From Chrysophaeum taylorii (lineage: Eukaryota; Sar; Pelagophyceae; Pelagomonadales; Pelagomonadaceae): a stretch of 64,000 nucleotides of DNA. Both the position numbers and the translations under genes were made by a program. The notes under the pieces were generated by a model. The model searched no databases, was not told the DNA's origin, and was given only the letters and a program-made list of their open reading frames with translations. The stretch spans positions 62,001 to 126,000 of the forward strand of contig JAQMWT010000581.1 in the NCBI GenBank assembly GCA_029834535.1. The letters run 5' to 3'. This document shows, piece after piece, positions 1 to 9,984 of this stretch. Position 1 is the stretch's first letter. Each line of letters starts with the position of its first letter.

Positions 1-290
1 CGATCGTGTCGTTGTCACCGAGGCTCCTCCAACCTGTATCGCTTAAGGCCCGCCTACGCCAAACGATCAACAAGAGCCAGGGCCAGACGCCCCGCGAGGT
101 CGGCGTCCTCTTTCCCAAGCCCGTCTTCTGCCACGTCCAGCTCTACGTGGCTCTCTGTCGATCGGCATCCCCGAGGATATACTCATCTGGGTCGACGACT
201 CCACCCTACCCCACACGTGCTGCGCAATACCGATAAGCCCCCTCCCGGCGTCTACACGCGCACTATAAGTGAACTTACTGGGACCACGTG
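1..290 (+). mobile_element. Helitron/PIF1-like helicase fragment, copy A (3' end only)
   Basis: The translation at about 45-235 contains the stretch TINKSQGQT followed by VFCHVQLYVALCRS. This is the C-terminal helicase motif region (motifs V/VI, usually TINKSQGQT...GQLYVALSR) of PIF1-type helicases carried by Helitrons. Only the last part of the helicase is inside the window, because the copy runs off the left edge. No upstream Rep domain is visible. The sequence nearly duplicates copy B at 1144-1430 and the inverted copy near 61,080-61,350. The copy is a fragment and cannot encode a working helicase. Confidence 0.75.
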
Positions 291-600
291 AACTTACTGG
301 GGTTTGAGATTGGGACTAGGTGAACTGAGTGACCAGGTGAAACTGGGACCAGGTGAACATGCTGGGGTTTTTAGAGTAAAGGGTTTTTAGAGTAAACTCA
401 AAGGTTGGCGGCGCGTGCGGATCAAAGCAGCTTAGATTGGCGGAGGCGAGAGCGACGAGGTCAAAGGAGTTGGTGTGAGCTAGGTGAACTTACTGACCAG
501 GTGAACTTATATGAAACTTACTGGGACCAGACCTGAACTTACTGGGGTTAGAGATTGGGAGTAGGTGAACTTACTGGCCTGCACTTGTTTGCTCTCTAAG
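275..600 (+). repeat. GTGAACTTACTGGG minisatellite after Helitron fragment A
   Basis: Imperfect units built from GTGAACTTACTGGGACCAG, interspersed with a GGTTAGAGATTGGGACTAG variant, recur directly after the helicase fragment. The same arrangement follows copy B and, inverted, copy C. The minisatellite is therefore part of the element rather than local slippage. Confidence 0.8.
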
Positions 601-720
601 AGTACAAGTTTAGTCAGCCAAGATACGGATTGACTAAACTTAAGTGACCAAACTTGTTGAGGGTTTACGGTGACCAAACATACATGGTGGTTGGAAACTT
701 GACTTCCTAACTACTAATCG

Positions 721-768
721 ACAGATGTTTGTCTGTCTGTCTGTTTGTTTGTTTGTCTGTTTGTCCCT
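721..768 (+). repeat. TGTC/TTTG microsatellite
   Basis: A run of alternating GTCT and GTTT tetranucleotides lies between the two Helitron fragments. The rest of 600-830 holds no recognisable coding sequence. Confidence 0.8.
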
Positions 769-831
769 CGATTTAGGGTAAGGATCAGGTTGGCGCGAGA
801 GTAAGAATCAGGTAGAAGCGAGAGCCAGACA

Positions 832-1430
832 GTGATCCTCCAAGCCGTCTACGGCGACCTCGCAGACTATTTCCACGACCCGCGGCGGCTCTTTCAGCGC
901 GCCATTCTCACGCCCCGTCGAAACGATGTTGTCGATGCTGACAACGCGCGCATGACCGCGGCCTTTTTTTCCCGAAGACGAGGCGTCGGAGTTCTTTTCG
1001 GCCGACTAGGTTGGGTCGGAAGCCGACGCCTCGCTCTTTACAGTCGAGTTTTGAACTCCCTGACAACCAACGGCATGCTGACTTTGATCGCGAGCTTAAA
1101 GTCTTCGCAACCTCGACCCGTCGCACGGCCACTGCATCGGTACCAGATACATGATCGATCGTGTCGTTGTCACCGAGGCTCCTCCAACCTGTATCCCGTA
1201 AGGCCCGCCGACGCCAAACGATCAACAAGAGCCAGGGCCAGACGCCCCGCGAGGTCGGCGTCCTCTTGCCCAAGCCCGTCTTCTGCCACGTCCAGCTCTA
1301 CGTGGCTCTCTGTCGATCGGCAACCCCGAGGATATCCTCTTCTGAGTCGACGACTCCACCCTACCCCACACGTGCTGCGCAATACCGATAAGCCCCCTCC
1401 CGGCGTCTACACGCGCACTGTAAGTGAACT
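832..1430 (+). mobile_element. Helitron/PIF1-like helicase fragment, copy B
   Basis: This is a longer fragment than copy A. One frame at the start reads a segment with FQRAILTPRRNDVVDADNAR, the RAILTP-N-V-N motif typical of Helitron PIF1 helicases. A second frame has the FLNSLTTNGM motif (canonical FLNSL-P-G-P). A third frame from about 1161 carries TINKSQGQT and QLYVALCRS. The order of motifs is correct for the family, but the frame changes at least twice, so the helicase is decayed. There is no Rep/nuclease domain and no upstream helicase core. It is a plain DNA transposon remnant of the family also seen at 1-290, 32.2-32.6 kb and 61.1-61.85 kb. Confidence 0.8.
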
Positions 1431-1770
1431 TACTGGGGCCAGGTGAACTTACTGGAACCAGGTGAACTTACGGAGGTTAGAGATTGGGACTAGGTGAAAT
1501 TAGTGACCAGGCGAACTTACTGAGACCAAGTGAACTTACTATTTTTTTTAGAGTAAACTCAAAGGTTAGCGGCGTGTGCGGATCAAAGCAGCTTAGATTG
1601 GCGAGGGTGAGAGGGACGAGTTCAAAGGAGAGGGGTGAGTGGATGTGAGCGAGCACGAGTGGGCTTACGCCGAACTTACTGAGGTTAGAGATTGGGACTA
1701 GGTGAACTTACTGGGACCAGGTGAACTTACTGGGGTTAGAGATTGGGACTAGGTGAACTTACTGGCGAAC
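1424..1770 (+). repeat. GTGAACTTACTGGG minisatellite after Helitron fragment B
   Basis: Same repeat family as at 275-600, again immediately 3' of a helicase fragment. A shared segment in both copies (starting ACTCAAAGGTT, with GATCAAAGCAGCTTAGATTGG) shows that the spacer sequence was duplicated together with the repeats. Confidence 0.8.
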
Positions 1771-1789
1771 TTACTGGCCTGCACTTGTT

Positions 1790-3248
1790 TCCCTTAATTC
1801 AAACCCGGTGTAAAAGTTTTTTACGAACACAACCCCGTTTGCTACAGCCGCGACGAGGTTGTGAACATGGATGCATCGCCTGACGGCGGGCGTCGCCCGC
1901 GCATCGTCGGCCGACACGCGGCGGGGATTCGCGATGCGCGGCGTCTCTCGCCGCCGCTGCGGATTATTATCTAACCTCGAGTGTCGCGTTCAGCATCAAC
2001 TGCTCGCCGATCGCGAAGTTGTTCAACGCACCCGGCACGCGGTCGACGACGCTCACCGATGCCGCGCGGCAACTACGGCATCGGCTGGGGATAGCCCCAA
2101 CGAGGGGCTTCGGCCGATCGAATTGGAGACTGATTGGGTTGTAACCAGGACGAGCGCCGCCGCGCGCGCGCTCCGCTCGGCTCAGCCCGCGTAAGCCACT
2201 CGCCGCAGCTTCGCATTTTTAGCTCGTAGCGCGCTCGCGCCGACCGACTCGTCGCCGCGCCTTAAGGACGTCCTGGTCCCAGCGCTTGGAAGACTCGGGA
2301 CGTCGAAGATCCACCACAGCGTTCCACTCGGTGCCGACGTCGGTCCAGCCTTTCGCGACGATCCGCCTTCGCGAGGCGGGCTACGACCAAGGCGACCGGT
2401 CGCGGCGAAGGGTTCGGGCTTGGTACGGGTGCGTTAGGCGCGACGAGCGGACCGCGGGCACGACTGCCGCGGCCGGTCGGTGTGCCGCAGCCCCGGCTCG
2501 CGGGCGCTCCCCGTCCTCGACCCGGACGCGATGCCGACCCGGATCTACGACGCGAGCATGGACGCGACGGCCGAGCGCGCGGTGCTCCCGCGAGCTCCGG
2601 CTCGGCGGCCGCGAGCTCCCGCTCCGCTTGGACGTCCCGCTCAAACATTGCGCCGCGGGCTCCTCCGCGACGGTCGCGCTGCTGGCGCCGACGTCCTCGA
2701 GATCCTCTGCCGCTACGGCCCGGCCTGGCCACCCTCGTCCTCCGGCGCGACTTGGTCGACCCAGCCCTTCCACGCCGCCTACCAAGTTCACCTCCGAAGC
2801 GCTCGAGTACCGCAAAAGGAGCACGACTGTCGCGGCCTCTTGGTCTGCGACCCCTGGTCTGTTCCGAGCGTCGGCGCAAGCCCCTCCCGCGGATTTGCCT
2901 CCTCGTGACTGCGACCGCTGCTGACCGACAATGCCGTCTCGGTCGGAGGCTCGCGAACCAGTCGCGAGTGTCTCGAAACCGCGAGTCAAGCCGCCCAGCT
3001 AGTGGACCGTCGAAACTCAGTGGGGGAACGCCGGATTCAGGAGAGAGGGAGAGACAGACAGACAAGCACGTCCGCCGACGTTTCTTGCATTCTTTGCTCG
3101 CACTGCCTCCCCGCGACTAGCGGCTCCAAAAGCTGTGGGGGTCTGTGACGTCACCGAGAGAGAGCGGGTCGAAGGCGGACGCTGTGTAAAAACCAACAAG
3201 AAGCGTCGGAGCGGAGTTGGTTGTGCAGGCGTGGAGTCGTGGTGGCTA
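1790..3248. other. Gene-poor GC-rich stretch, nothing recognised
   Basis: Several long open frames overlap on both strands here, but all are Arg/Ala/Pro-rich with no domain I recognise. This is typical of spurious frames in very GC-rich DNA. The frame at 2480-2908 (+) has the least biased composition and might be a relic. The stretch downstream of the GTPase gene stop (3249) should contain its 3' end. Confidence 0.5.
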
Positions 3249-4946
3249 CTACTTGTGTTCGTGGTCGTGATTGTGCTGCGTGACATCACTCGAGAGCGGA
3301 AACGGCTCGAAAGGGTCCTCCAGCGTATCGAATTTGCCAGCCTTGATGTCGGCGTCGAGTTGCTCGAGCTCGGCGGGGGTCATGAGGAGCGCGTTGAGAT
3401 CGGCTTCGAGAACGTCGCGCTTGAGATGCTGGCCCACGAACGTCAGCATTTGATACGGCGGGGGTCTCGAGGAGTCGAGGAGCCCGGCCGGCATGAAAGT
3501 CAGGATGGTGCCGGCCTGCTGCCACTGGGCGAGGTGCTTGCTGCGTTCTTCACCGCCGAGCCAACAGTAGCCTTTGGATCGAAAGAGGTCGCCGTAGCGG
3601 TCGAGGCGGGCCTTTCGCTCCTTGTCTTCGGCCTTTCTGATGGCCCTGGCGACGTCCTCGTCGGCGCCTTTATCGCCAGCGACCGTCTCTGCTTCCTCAA
3701 GGTTCTCCGCCTCCTCAGATTCTTCTGGCTTCTTCGGCTCCGAGTCCGTCGCCTCCGTCGACTCCGGCGGAGCGGGCTCCGCGGTCGGCTCCGGCGGAGC
3801 GGGCTCCGCGGTCGGCCCCGCGGTCGGCTCCGCGGTCGGCTCCGCGGTCGGCTCCGAGTCCGTCGCCTCCGTCGACTCCGCGGTCTGCGCCGCGGTCGGC
3901 TCCGCGGTCGGCTCCGCGGTCGGCGCCGCGGTCGGCTCCGCGGTCCGCTCAGCGGTCGGCTCATCCTTGGCCTTCGGCGGCACGACGTGGCCATTCTGGA
4001 CGGCGTCTTTGAAGACAACCTGCTTGGCGACGAAGTACTTGGAGAACCATTCGTAGAGCCGCTTAGGGTGAAATGGGCGGTCCGACGCGAAGTAAAACCC
4101 GCTGACGCCGTACTCGAGCGTCTCTGGCGTGTGCTTCGCTCCAGACTGGATGTCCTTCATCCAGTTCTGCATCCCCTTGATGAAATCGTAGCCGAAGTTC
4201 CCCGTCCTCAGAATCTTCGACATCGGCACTTGCGCATGCTGCGTCCCGATCACGTGAGCCTGCGGATTGATCTTCTTCACGATCGCCGCCAGGCTGGCCT
4301 CGTGCTCGGCGCGCTCCTCCTTGGACTCGGCCAGCAGGTCCAGCTTGTTCAGCAGCACCACGTTGGCGCACTCGATCTGCGCGAACAACAACGCCGAGAT
4401 GTCCTGTTGCCCCTCGGCGCTCGTGTCCGCCGTCGGGTCCAGCGTGTCGATGGTCTCTAGCGACGCCATGTGCCGCATCATCATTGAGGCGTCCATGACC
4501 GTCACGCAGTTGTCGAGGGGGGCTTCCAGGAACAGCGGAGGGTTCGCCTCGTCCACCTTGACGTAAAAGGTCTCCGCCACCTGCATCGGCTCCGCGATCC
4601 CGCTGCTCTCGATCAGCACTGCGTCGAAGTTGCCCGACCGAGCCAGCTCCCGCAGCTGGAGCAGGAGATCCTCGCGCAGCGTGCAGCAGATGCAGCCGTT
4701 CGCCATCTCCACCAGCTTTTCCTCCGTCTTCAGCAGCTTCGAGCCCTCCAGCGCCATCGCGTCCAGATTCACCTCCGTGATCTCGTTCATGATCACCGCC
4801 ACGCGCAGCCCCTCCTTGTTCTGCAGGATGTGCTTCATGAGGCTCGTCTTGCCGCTTCCCAGGAACCCCGACAGGAGTGTCACGGGCATCTTCTTCTTCG
4901 CGCGCGCCGTTGGTGTCTTGGACATCTTTTTCTTCGCGGGCGCCAT
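3249..4946 (-). CDS. CobW/COG0523-family G3E GTPase (putative metal chaperone) with Glu-Pro-Thr-Ala repeat linker
   Basis: The 565-aa protein has the G3E GTPase signatures of the CobW/ZNG1/Nha3 family, which deliver Zn or other metals to client proteins at the cost of GTP. Visible features are the Walker A GFLGSGKTS at residues 27-35, the metal-binding CICC (GCICC pattern) at 85-88, a switch-region ESSGIAEP near 113 and the guanine-specificity NKLD near 200. The C-terminal CobW_C domain contains CWLGGEERS and FVGQHLKRD, and the tail HNHDHEHK is His-rich. Between GTPase and C-terminal domain, residues about 325-415 are low-complexity tandem PTAE-type repeats, making the protein about 100-150 residues longer than usual. 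The start is an ATG followed by a Lys-rich basic leader, so organelle targeting is not obvious. The substrate metal cannot be read from the sequence. Confidence 0.93.
   Translation of the reverse strand: MAPAKKKMSKTPTARAKKKMPVTLLSGFLGSGKTSLMKHILQNKEGLRVAVIMNEITEVNLDAMALEGSKLLKTEEKLVEMANGCICCTLREDLLLQLRELARSGNFDAVLIESSGIAEPMQVAETFYVKVDEANPPLFLEAPLDNCVTVMDASMMMRHMASLETIDTLDPTADTSAEGQQDISALLFAQIECANVVLLNKLDLLAESKEERAEHEASLAAIVKKINPQAHVIGTQHAQVPMSKILRTGNFGYDFIKGMQNWMKDIQSGAKHTPETLEYGVSGFYFASDRPFHPKRLYEWFSKYFVAKQVVFKDAVQNGHVVPPKAKDEPTAERTAEPTAAPTAEPTAEPTAAQTAESTEATDSEPTAEPTAEPTAGPTAEPAPPEPTAEPAPPESTEATDSEPKKPEESEEAENLEEAETVAGDKGADEDVARAIRKAEDKERKARLDRYGDLFRSKGYCWLGGEERSKHLAQWQQAGTILTFMPAGLLDSSRPPPYQMLTFVGQHLKRDVLEADLNALLMTPAELEQLDADIKAGKFDTLEDPFEPFPLSSDVTQHNHDHEHK
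3741..3966 (-). repeat. Coding tandem repeat (PTAE/PTAx units) in the CobW GTPase
   Basis: The DNA is a chain of GCGGTCGGCTCC-type 12-bp units (plus strand) with interspersed GTCGACTCC variants. It is translated as (Glu-Pro-Thr-Ala)n with Pro-Pro-Glu and Ser-Thr-Glu-Ala variants. The reading frame is kept throughout, as expected for a tolerated linker expansion. Confidence 0.9.
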
Positions 4947-5169
4947 TGGTGGTGAGCTTGCTTCGGTCGGCCTTCCTTCCGCGCGTCGTATCGCTTACGA
5001 TTCTTCTTCTTCCCTTTAAGTCTGAACGAGGTAATTTTCGAGTGAGTGAGTGAGTGATTGAGTGTTAGTTACCCTGGAACCCCCGCCGTCGATGAGGGTT
5101 TCCAAGCCAGGATTATTCGGACGGACACGAAGACTTTTTTCCACACAATGGACGACTGCCTGCCCCGTG

Positions 5170-6447
5170 TTAGAAGTAAGGAAAACAACGGAGAATCGTC
5201 CAGCTCAGCCAAGCAAGCGAGCAAGGCAGCAGCGCGAACAGGACAGCATGCAGGAAAGGGACGTCGGGGCGTCCCGGGCGACTTTTTTGAGTCAGCACGA
5301 AGAACCAGGCGATGAAGCTGAAAAGCGTCCTTTCTATGAGAAACGACCTGATGACTCGACCGAAGAGTGGGTGAATCGGGTTGTCCAGGCGCGTATACTT
5401 GGCGATGTTGCGTTTAGGGGTTTGAGACACTGGAACGGGAAGAAACACCGAAACGCTCCAAGTAACGCAGCCAATATCACTATCTTCGACCTCAACGTCC
5501 GTCGGAACGTTCGGGTTCGGCGGACTTCGCTTCTCGAAACCAAATATAAGAGTCGTCAAAAAGGCTGCGACGAGAAAAATGAAGCCGTAGCCGGCGAACT
5601 CGACGAAAGTCGCCACGATCGTAAAGAGCCGAAGAACGAACATCGACAAAAAATAAACAAGACCGAATATTTTTTGGTACACGTATGGCGCATAGCGCAG
5701 CGTCAGCGCAGTAAGATTGTACGCGATCGCCGTGCACCCCGACAGGATACTGAGTAGCTCGAGGCGAGACGGTTCCCGACTCCTATTGTACCGAGAGAAT
5801 GCCACCGCGCAGGTTTGGAGCACGAGCTGTGGTACAGATTCGTGGCCAATCTCCGTCAGGACTACCTTAATGACCTCGAATTTCTTCGTCGGAGTGCCGG
5901 CGTCGTCCTCGAGCGCCAAGTGCTCGAGGAGGACTCGGCGATCTCGAATCCAAATCGACAGCCAGGTGTCCGCGCACCACGGAAGTAGCACGCCGGTCGA
6001 ACCAAAAAAACGTAGGGGAAGTCGACGAATATCCGCTCTACAATCTTCATCAACTGAAGGACTACCTTTTGCTGTCAGCATCGAGATATGGTTCGCAAGA
6101 AACAGCACGACGAGCGACGCGCTGAAATAGTGCCATCGTCGCGTCGAGCCGTATTTCACGAGCACCAGGACGTCCGTGATGTAGTCGATCGCTATCACGG
6201 CCGTCGTAATTATAGCGAGAAGTGAGACCAATATTTTGAAGTCCGTGTTTCCGGCAATCGCATCGAACGACATTCTCGATCGCGCGTTGTACGGATTGTC
6301 GGGGGTGAGCGCTCTGAGGTTGCTCCTGAGAGACGACAGGAATGAGGCGGCTGCGGGTAAGTAGGCATCTTCTTGGCCCACCGCAGCTTGATCGCGAGCA
6401 CCAGTCGGAGTCTCAACCCTTTCCATCTCGACTGCCTCGATCTCCAT
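5170..6447 (-). CDS. XK-related (XKR) multipass membrane protein, copy 1
   Basis: About 425 aa from the ATG of MEIEAVEMERVE, the same beginning as copy 3 (MEIEAPEKK). Family marks are the first membrane segment with IDYITDVLVL (XK proteins have a conserved D..TD pattern there), the ESVPQLVLQT motif (the E-PQL-LQ signature), and SILSGCTAIAYNLTAL before the next helices. Roughly eight to nine hydrophobic segments are spread over the chain. XKR proteins are phospholipid scramblases or scramblase partners in animals. A role in lipid scrambling is inference from family; a caspase-type activation site cannot be judged. The open frame continues upstream of 6447 without an ATG, so 6447 is the likely start. 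This copy is intact and closest to copy 3 at 11.5-12.8 kb. Confidence 0.85.
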   Translation of the reverse strand: MEIEAVEMERVETPTGARDQAAVGQEDAYLPAAASFLSSLRSNLRALTPDNPYNARSRMSFDAIAGNTDFKILVSLLAIITTAVIAIDYITDVLVLVKYGSTRRWHYFSASLVVLFLANHISMLTAKGSPSVDEDCRADIRRLPLRFFGSTGVLLPWCADTWLSIWIRDRRVLLEHLALEDDAGTPTKKFEVIKVVLTEIGHESVPQLVLQTCAVAFSRYNRSREPSRLELLSILSGCTAIAYNLTALTLRYAPYVYQKIFGLVYFLSMFVLRLFTIVATFVEFAGYGFIFLVAAFLTTLIFGFEKRSPPNPNVPTDVEVEDSDIGCVTWSVSVFLPVPVSQTPKRNIAKYTRLDNPIHPLFGRVIRSFLIERTLFSFIAWFFVLTQKSRPGRPDVPFLHAVLFALLPCSLAWLSWTILRCFPYF

Positions 6448-6599
6448 CGCCAGGGGCTCGCTTCTATATATATACTCTTGGCGGACAGTGGCAAGAGCTA
6501 CTACTACTACGTGGCACGATGAACTTCTGACAACACATACCGTCTTCGCCACCACGAAAAAAAAAAAAAAAAGGCGTCATCCGACGTCATCATCTCGAC

Positions 6600-8590
6600 G
6601 AGAAGCTCCAATGATTTTTTTTCGAGTGCGACCCCGCGAGCAACGGCCACGAGTGCGTCGCGCGAAGGCGTCTCGTCCAAACGCCGCCGACCCGCGGTTG
6701 GTTGGTGCCCACGCCTCAACGTCGCCCACCACGACGACCTCGCCCGCGACGACAAGAACATCGTATCTTGCTCTTGGTCTGCGGCGACACATGGGTGGGT
6801 TCCCCAAAAGCCAGACGAGCCCATGCTCTCTCCAAGCAGGAGTCTTCCGACCACCACATCACCGAGCTTTTCAACGTCTACCTCGCTGCATCGAGGTGCT
6901 TCGTGCCAACCGCCGAATCTCTTGACTTGTTCGCCTAGAGTCCCCACACCTTCGACCACGACGTTTGATGTTGTATTTACCCCGTCGCCATCTGGTGGGC
7001 TACCGAAATTTGCTCGGTCATCGATCGTCTGCGCTCCGTGTCACGTCTCCACTCGTCTCCGGAAAAAGCAACGCTTCGCCCAACGAGCGTATTGCCCGGA
7101 AATGCCAAGGGCCGCATTTTTTTTCAGGGTCCCACCGACGTGTCCAGCCCACCCCCTGGTCAAGTGCTGGAGTGCGACGGGCGCTGGGGACCACCGATGT
7201 GCTGCCTCAGAGAGACGGACGCTACACACTACGTCGCGCCCAACGCGGAGCCACCACGTTGCGGGGTGCTTCACCGCGTTCCCCGAGTTCGCCAGACCGC
7301 TTACGACGGCGTCACATTTCGTTCGTCACAATCCATGGGGTGCCAACGCTGGCGCCGTGCATCCCCTGGTGCTTGAGCACGGCGCGAACGCACACGCCTG
7401 GGATTCCTCGGCAGTTTGGCAAAACGTTGGGGGACGACGCCGCCCGTTGCTCGCGACAACGTTGCGCGTTTGTTGCGAAGAAAGTTGAACGACATATCGT
7501 GCGAGGACACCTGGACCCATCAGGGTGCTTTGTGCTCAATGTCGCCGCCACAGCAGCTGCGAGCTGTGTGCCAACTTATTGGAGCGGTGGTGGCACCGCG
7601 GAAAAAAAGCTGGTCCGCGGCGAATGCGAGGTCGACAACATCAATGAGGGTCATCGACAAAACGCCGGATTCACCTAAGCTTGAACCGACCGCCATGTGG
7701 TCTATTGTATGCCTCAAAGCGCGCTGTACCTAGATGCACTCCTTTCCCAACGCGTGCGCTGTCCAACCAAAGAACAAGAAGAAGAACCGCGCGAAGCGCC
7801 GCGTTAAGCACGAGAGAGAAGCTCCAGACAACACCCCTCTGGGCATTCCTCGCGCGCGTCTCGATGAAGCGCCTCGTCCATGCTGTCAACAGCCGATCGG
7901 CAGCATCGTTCCAGGTTGTGAGTGAAACTTCAGCCAGCAGGCAGCGAACTTCGCGCGCCCGCATCTATCAATCTGCCAGGAGTTTGGTGCCAGCCATTTC
8001 CGCGGCGAAGAATCTCACCTTTAGGCCGTCGCGTGCTGAGTGGGTGTCCCGAATCTATATCGACCGTCGCGCGGAGGTTCACCGATCTATAATGAGGTGG
8101 CGACTCCGGCAGCTCACCCCGTTAACATCGCCCGAATCTACGGGTCGGGCCGTGGTGCCGCGTGTCTGGAAGGACGTGGCCAGACATCGGGCTCCTCTTA
8201 TGTGATTGCGAGTCATGGTGCTCTTGGAACTCTCCACATTCGCCTTTCTGCCTTTTTCCCACTCTCTCCAAAAAATTACGACGGGCGAAGCCGCCCTCAA
8301 ACAACAAAGCCTGAATTGCGGCGCCGCCGTTGGATTCTTGCGACTGGGGCTTTAATCCCGACAGCAACAAGAAAGAAAACCTCGCTCCGACGGCAGCATG
8401 TAGGACATCCATCCATCCACCTCGTGTCCTCGGGAGCAGAGAAGAAACGCCCCCGAGCCACCTTAACCTCAATCATCGCGCGAAAACCAAATGTCCGAAC
8501 CCTTTTTTCGACATGCCATGCGCGGACACGTGATGGTGTTTAAGATGCCTGTGACCACATTTTTGGAGCTGCAGCTTGGTTGCATGTGAA
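6600..8590 (+). pseudogene. Decayed plus-strand gene in the XKR repeat unit, copy 1 (possible ankyrin-type)
   Basis: Upstream of XKR copy 1 the plus strand carries protein-like fragments spread over three frames. One segment reads PLVLEHGANAHAW, resembling an ankyrin-repeat loop. Fragments further on match, in order, those in the corresponding place upstream of the XKR pseudogene (9985-11,500), for example the WAF-AR-S-KR and VNSRSAAS segments near 7850. No uninterrupted frame is long enough for a working protein. The ankyrin assignment rests on one or two repeats and is weak. Nothing else is recognised in this 2-kb stretch. Confidence 0.45.
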
Positions 8591-8643
8591 GAATTATCAT
8601 GCAAAAGATCCAGCACGTTGATGGCGGGGTGCCAGACCGCAAG

Positions 8644-9590
8644 CTAGACGACGAAGCCGACGTGCGGGAAATTACGGGGTCGGAAATTGCGCGGCTTGGG
8701 AATCCTTGTAAAAGCCTCGGAGAATCGCCCAACTCGACCAAGCAAGCAGTCGGGGTATGTCCAAGTCTTTGGCGGCCGTGTTATGAACGATCCCGCTGCT
8801 GATACGGGCTGCGACGTGGAAAAGGATGCCGCCGAACTCGACAAAGGTCGCGACGATATAAAATCGACAAAAATTAAACGGAACCTAAGAGCTTGTGGTA
8901 CACGTGTGGCGCAGGAAGACTGTCTGTCCACGATCGCCGCGCACCCCGACAAAATACTAAGGACCTCGACGCGGGACGGCTCCTGCGATACCGCGAGAAT
9001 GCTGCCAACGCGCAGGTTTGGAGCAAGACATGTATTACGGACTCGAGGCACATCGCGGCCAGAGGTAGCACAACGACATCGAATTTCTTCGTCGTACATA
9101 CGTAGGTATCGTCGCCGCGTGCTCGATGAGGAGGACCCGTCGATCTCGTATCCAAATCGACGGCCACGTTTCTGCGCACACCACGCGAGAAGCTCGCCGA
9201 CAACACCACCACGTATAGAAATGGACCCATCTTCGAGGCGCAAAGCGAAGAAACGACACACGAGGTTCGCACCAAGCAGCACAACGAGAGACTGAAAAAT
9301 AGAACCAGTGCCGCGCCAAGCCATAGCCCGCGAGCACCAGGACGTTCGTTCGTGACGAAGCCGCCGATCGTGCTCAGACCAGTCTGAAAGAAAACGAAAA
9401 ATGAGACCAAAATTTTGAAGTCCGTGTTTCCGGCAATCGCTCTCTCGATCGCAAGTTTTGTACGGATGGTCCGGCGTCAGCGCCTCCAGGTAGGTCCAAG
9501 GAAAGGACGGGATTGAGGCCAAGCGGGCACCTCGTTGGCACGCGGCAGCTTGATCGCGAGTAGCAGCCGGAGCCACAACCCTTTCCATCT
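8644..9590 (-). pseudogene. XK-related protein pseudogene, copy 2
   Basis: Translation in several frames recovers pieces found in copies 1 and 3 in the same order: a YLEALTPDHPY segment near 9480, LVVLLGAN near 9270, a VLSILSGCAAI segment near 8960 and a final SRPGRP-like end missing. The frame shifts repeatedly, and the segment that should carry the ESVPQLVLQT motif is altered (a reading ESVIHVLLQT appears near 9060). The C-terminal third is shortened. The copy therefore cannot give a full XKR protein. It lies midway between the two intact copies in the same orientation, so it arose from the same tandem duplication. Confidence 0.85.
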
Positions 9591-9984
9591 CGACCGCCGG
9601 GATCGACCGTCCGCTACTTCTCTTTCGTGGTCAGTGGTAAAAGCTATGTGGCAACTTCCGACAACAAATAGCTTCGAAGAAATCAGGACGGCATCTCGAC
9701 GTTGCGCGAGCTCAGCGGGCGGACGGCCCGGCGGCGCCGGCCGGTCGAGGCGTAGTTTTCGGACGAGAAGGTAAAAAAAAAGACCAACGCCCCGCAAATA
9801 AACGGCCGCGAGCGCCGTGCGAACGCGTCTCGTCCATACCCCGCCGACCCTCGGTGTCACCGCGTAACGCTGCGGCTTGAGAGCGTTGGCAGCGCACTCG
9901 ATGCCAAGGCTCGGTCGCGAGATCAACGAAATCTGTGAAAATAAATAGTTTGAGGTTGGAAGCTCATCATGCATCGCGAACTTT

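Noticed and set aside
2262-3120. Long overlapping open frames on both strands
   Set aside because: All are strongly Arg/Ala/Pro-biased and lack motifs; they follow from the GC content.
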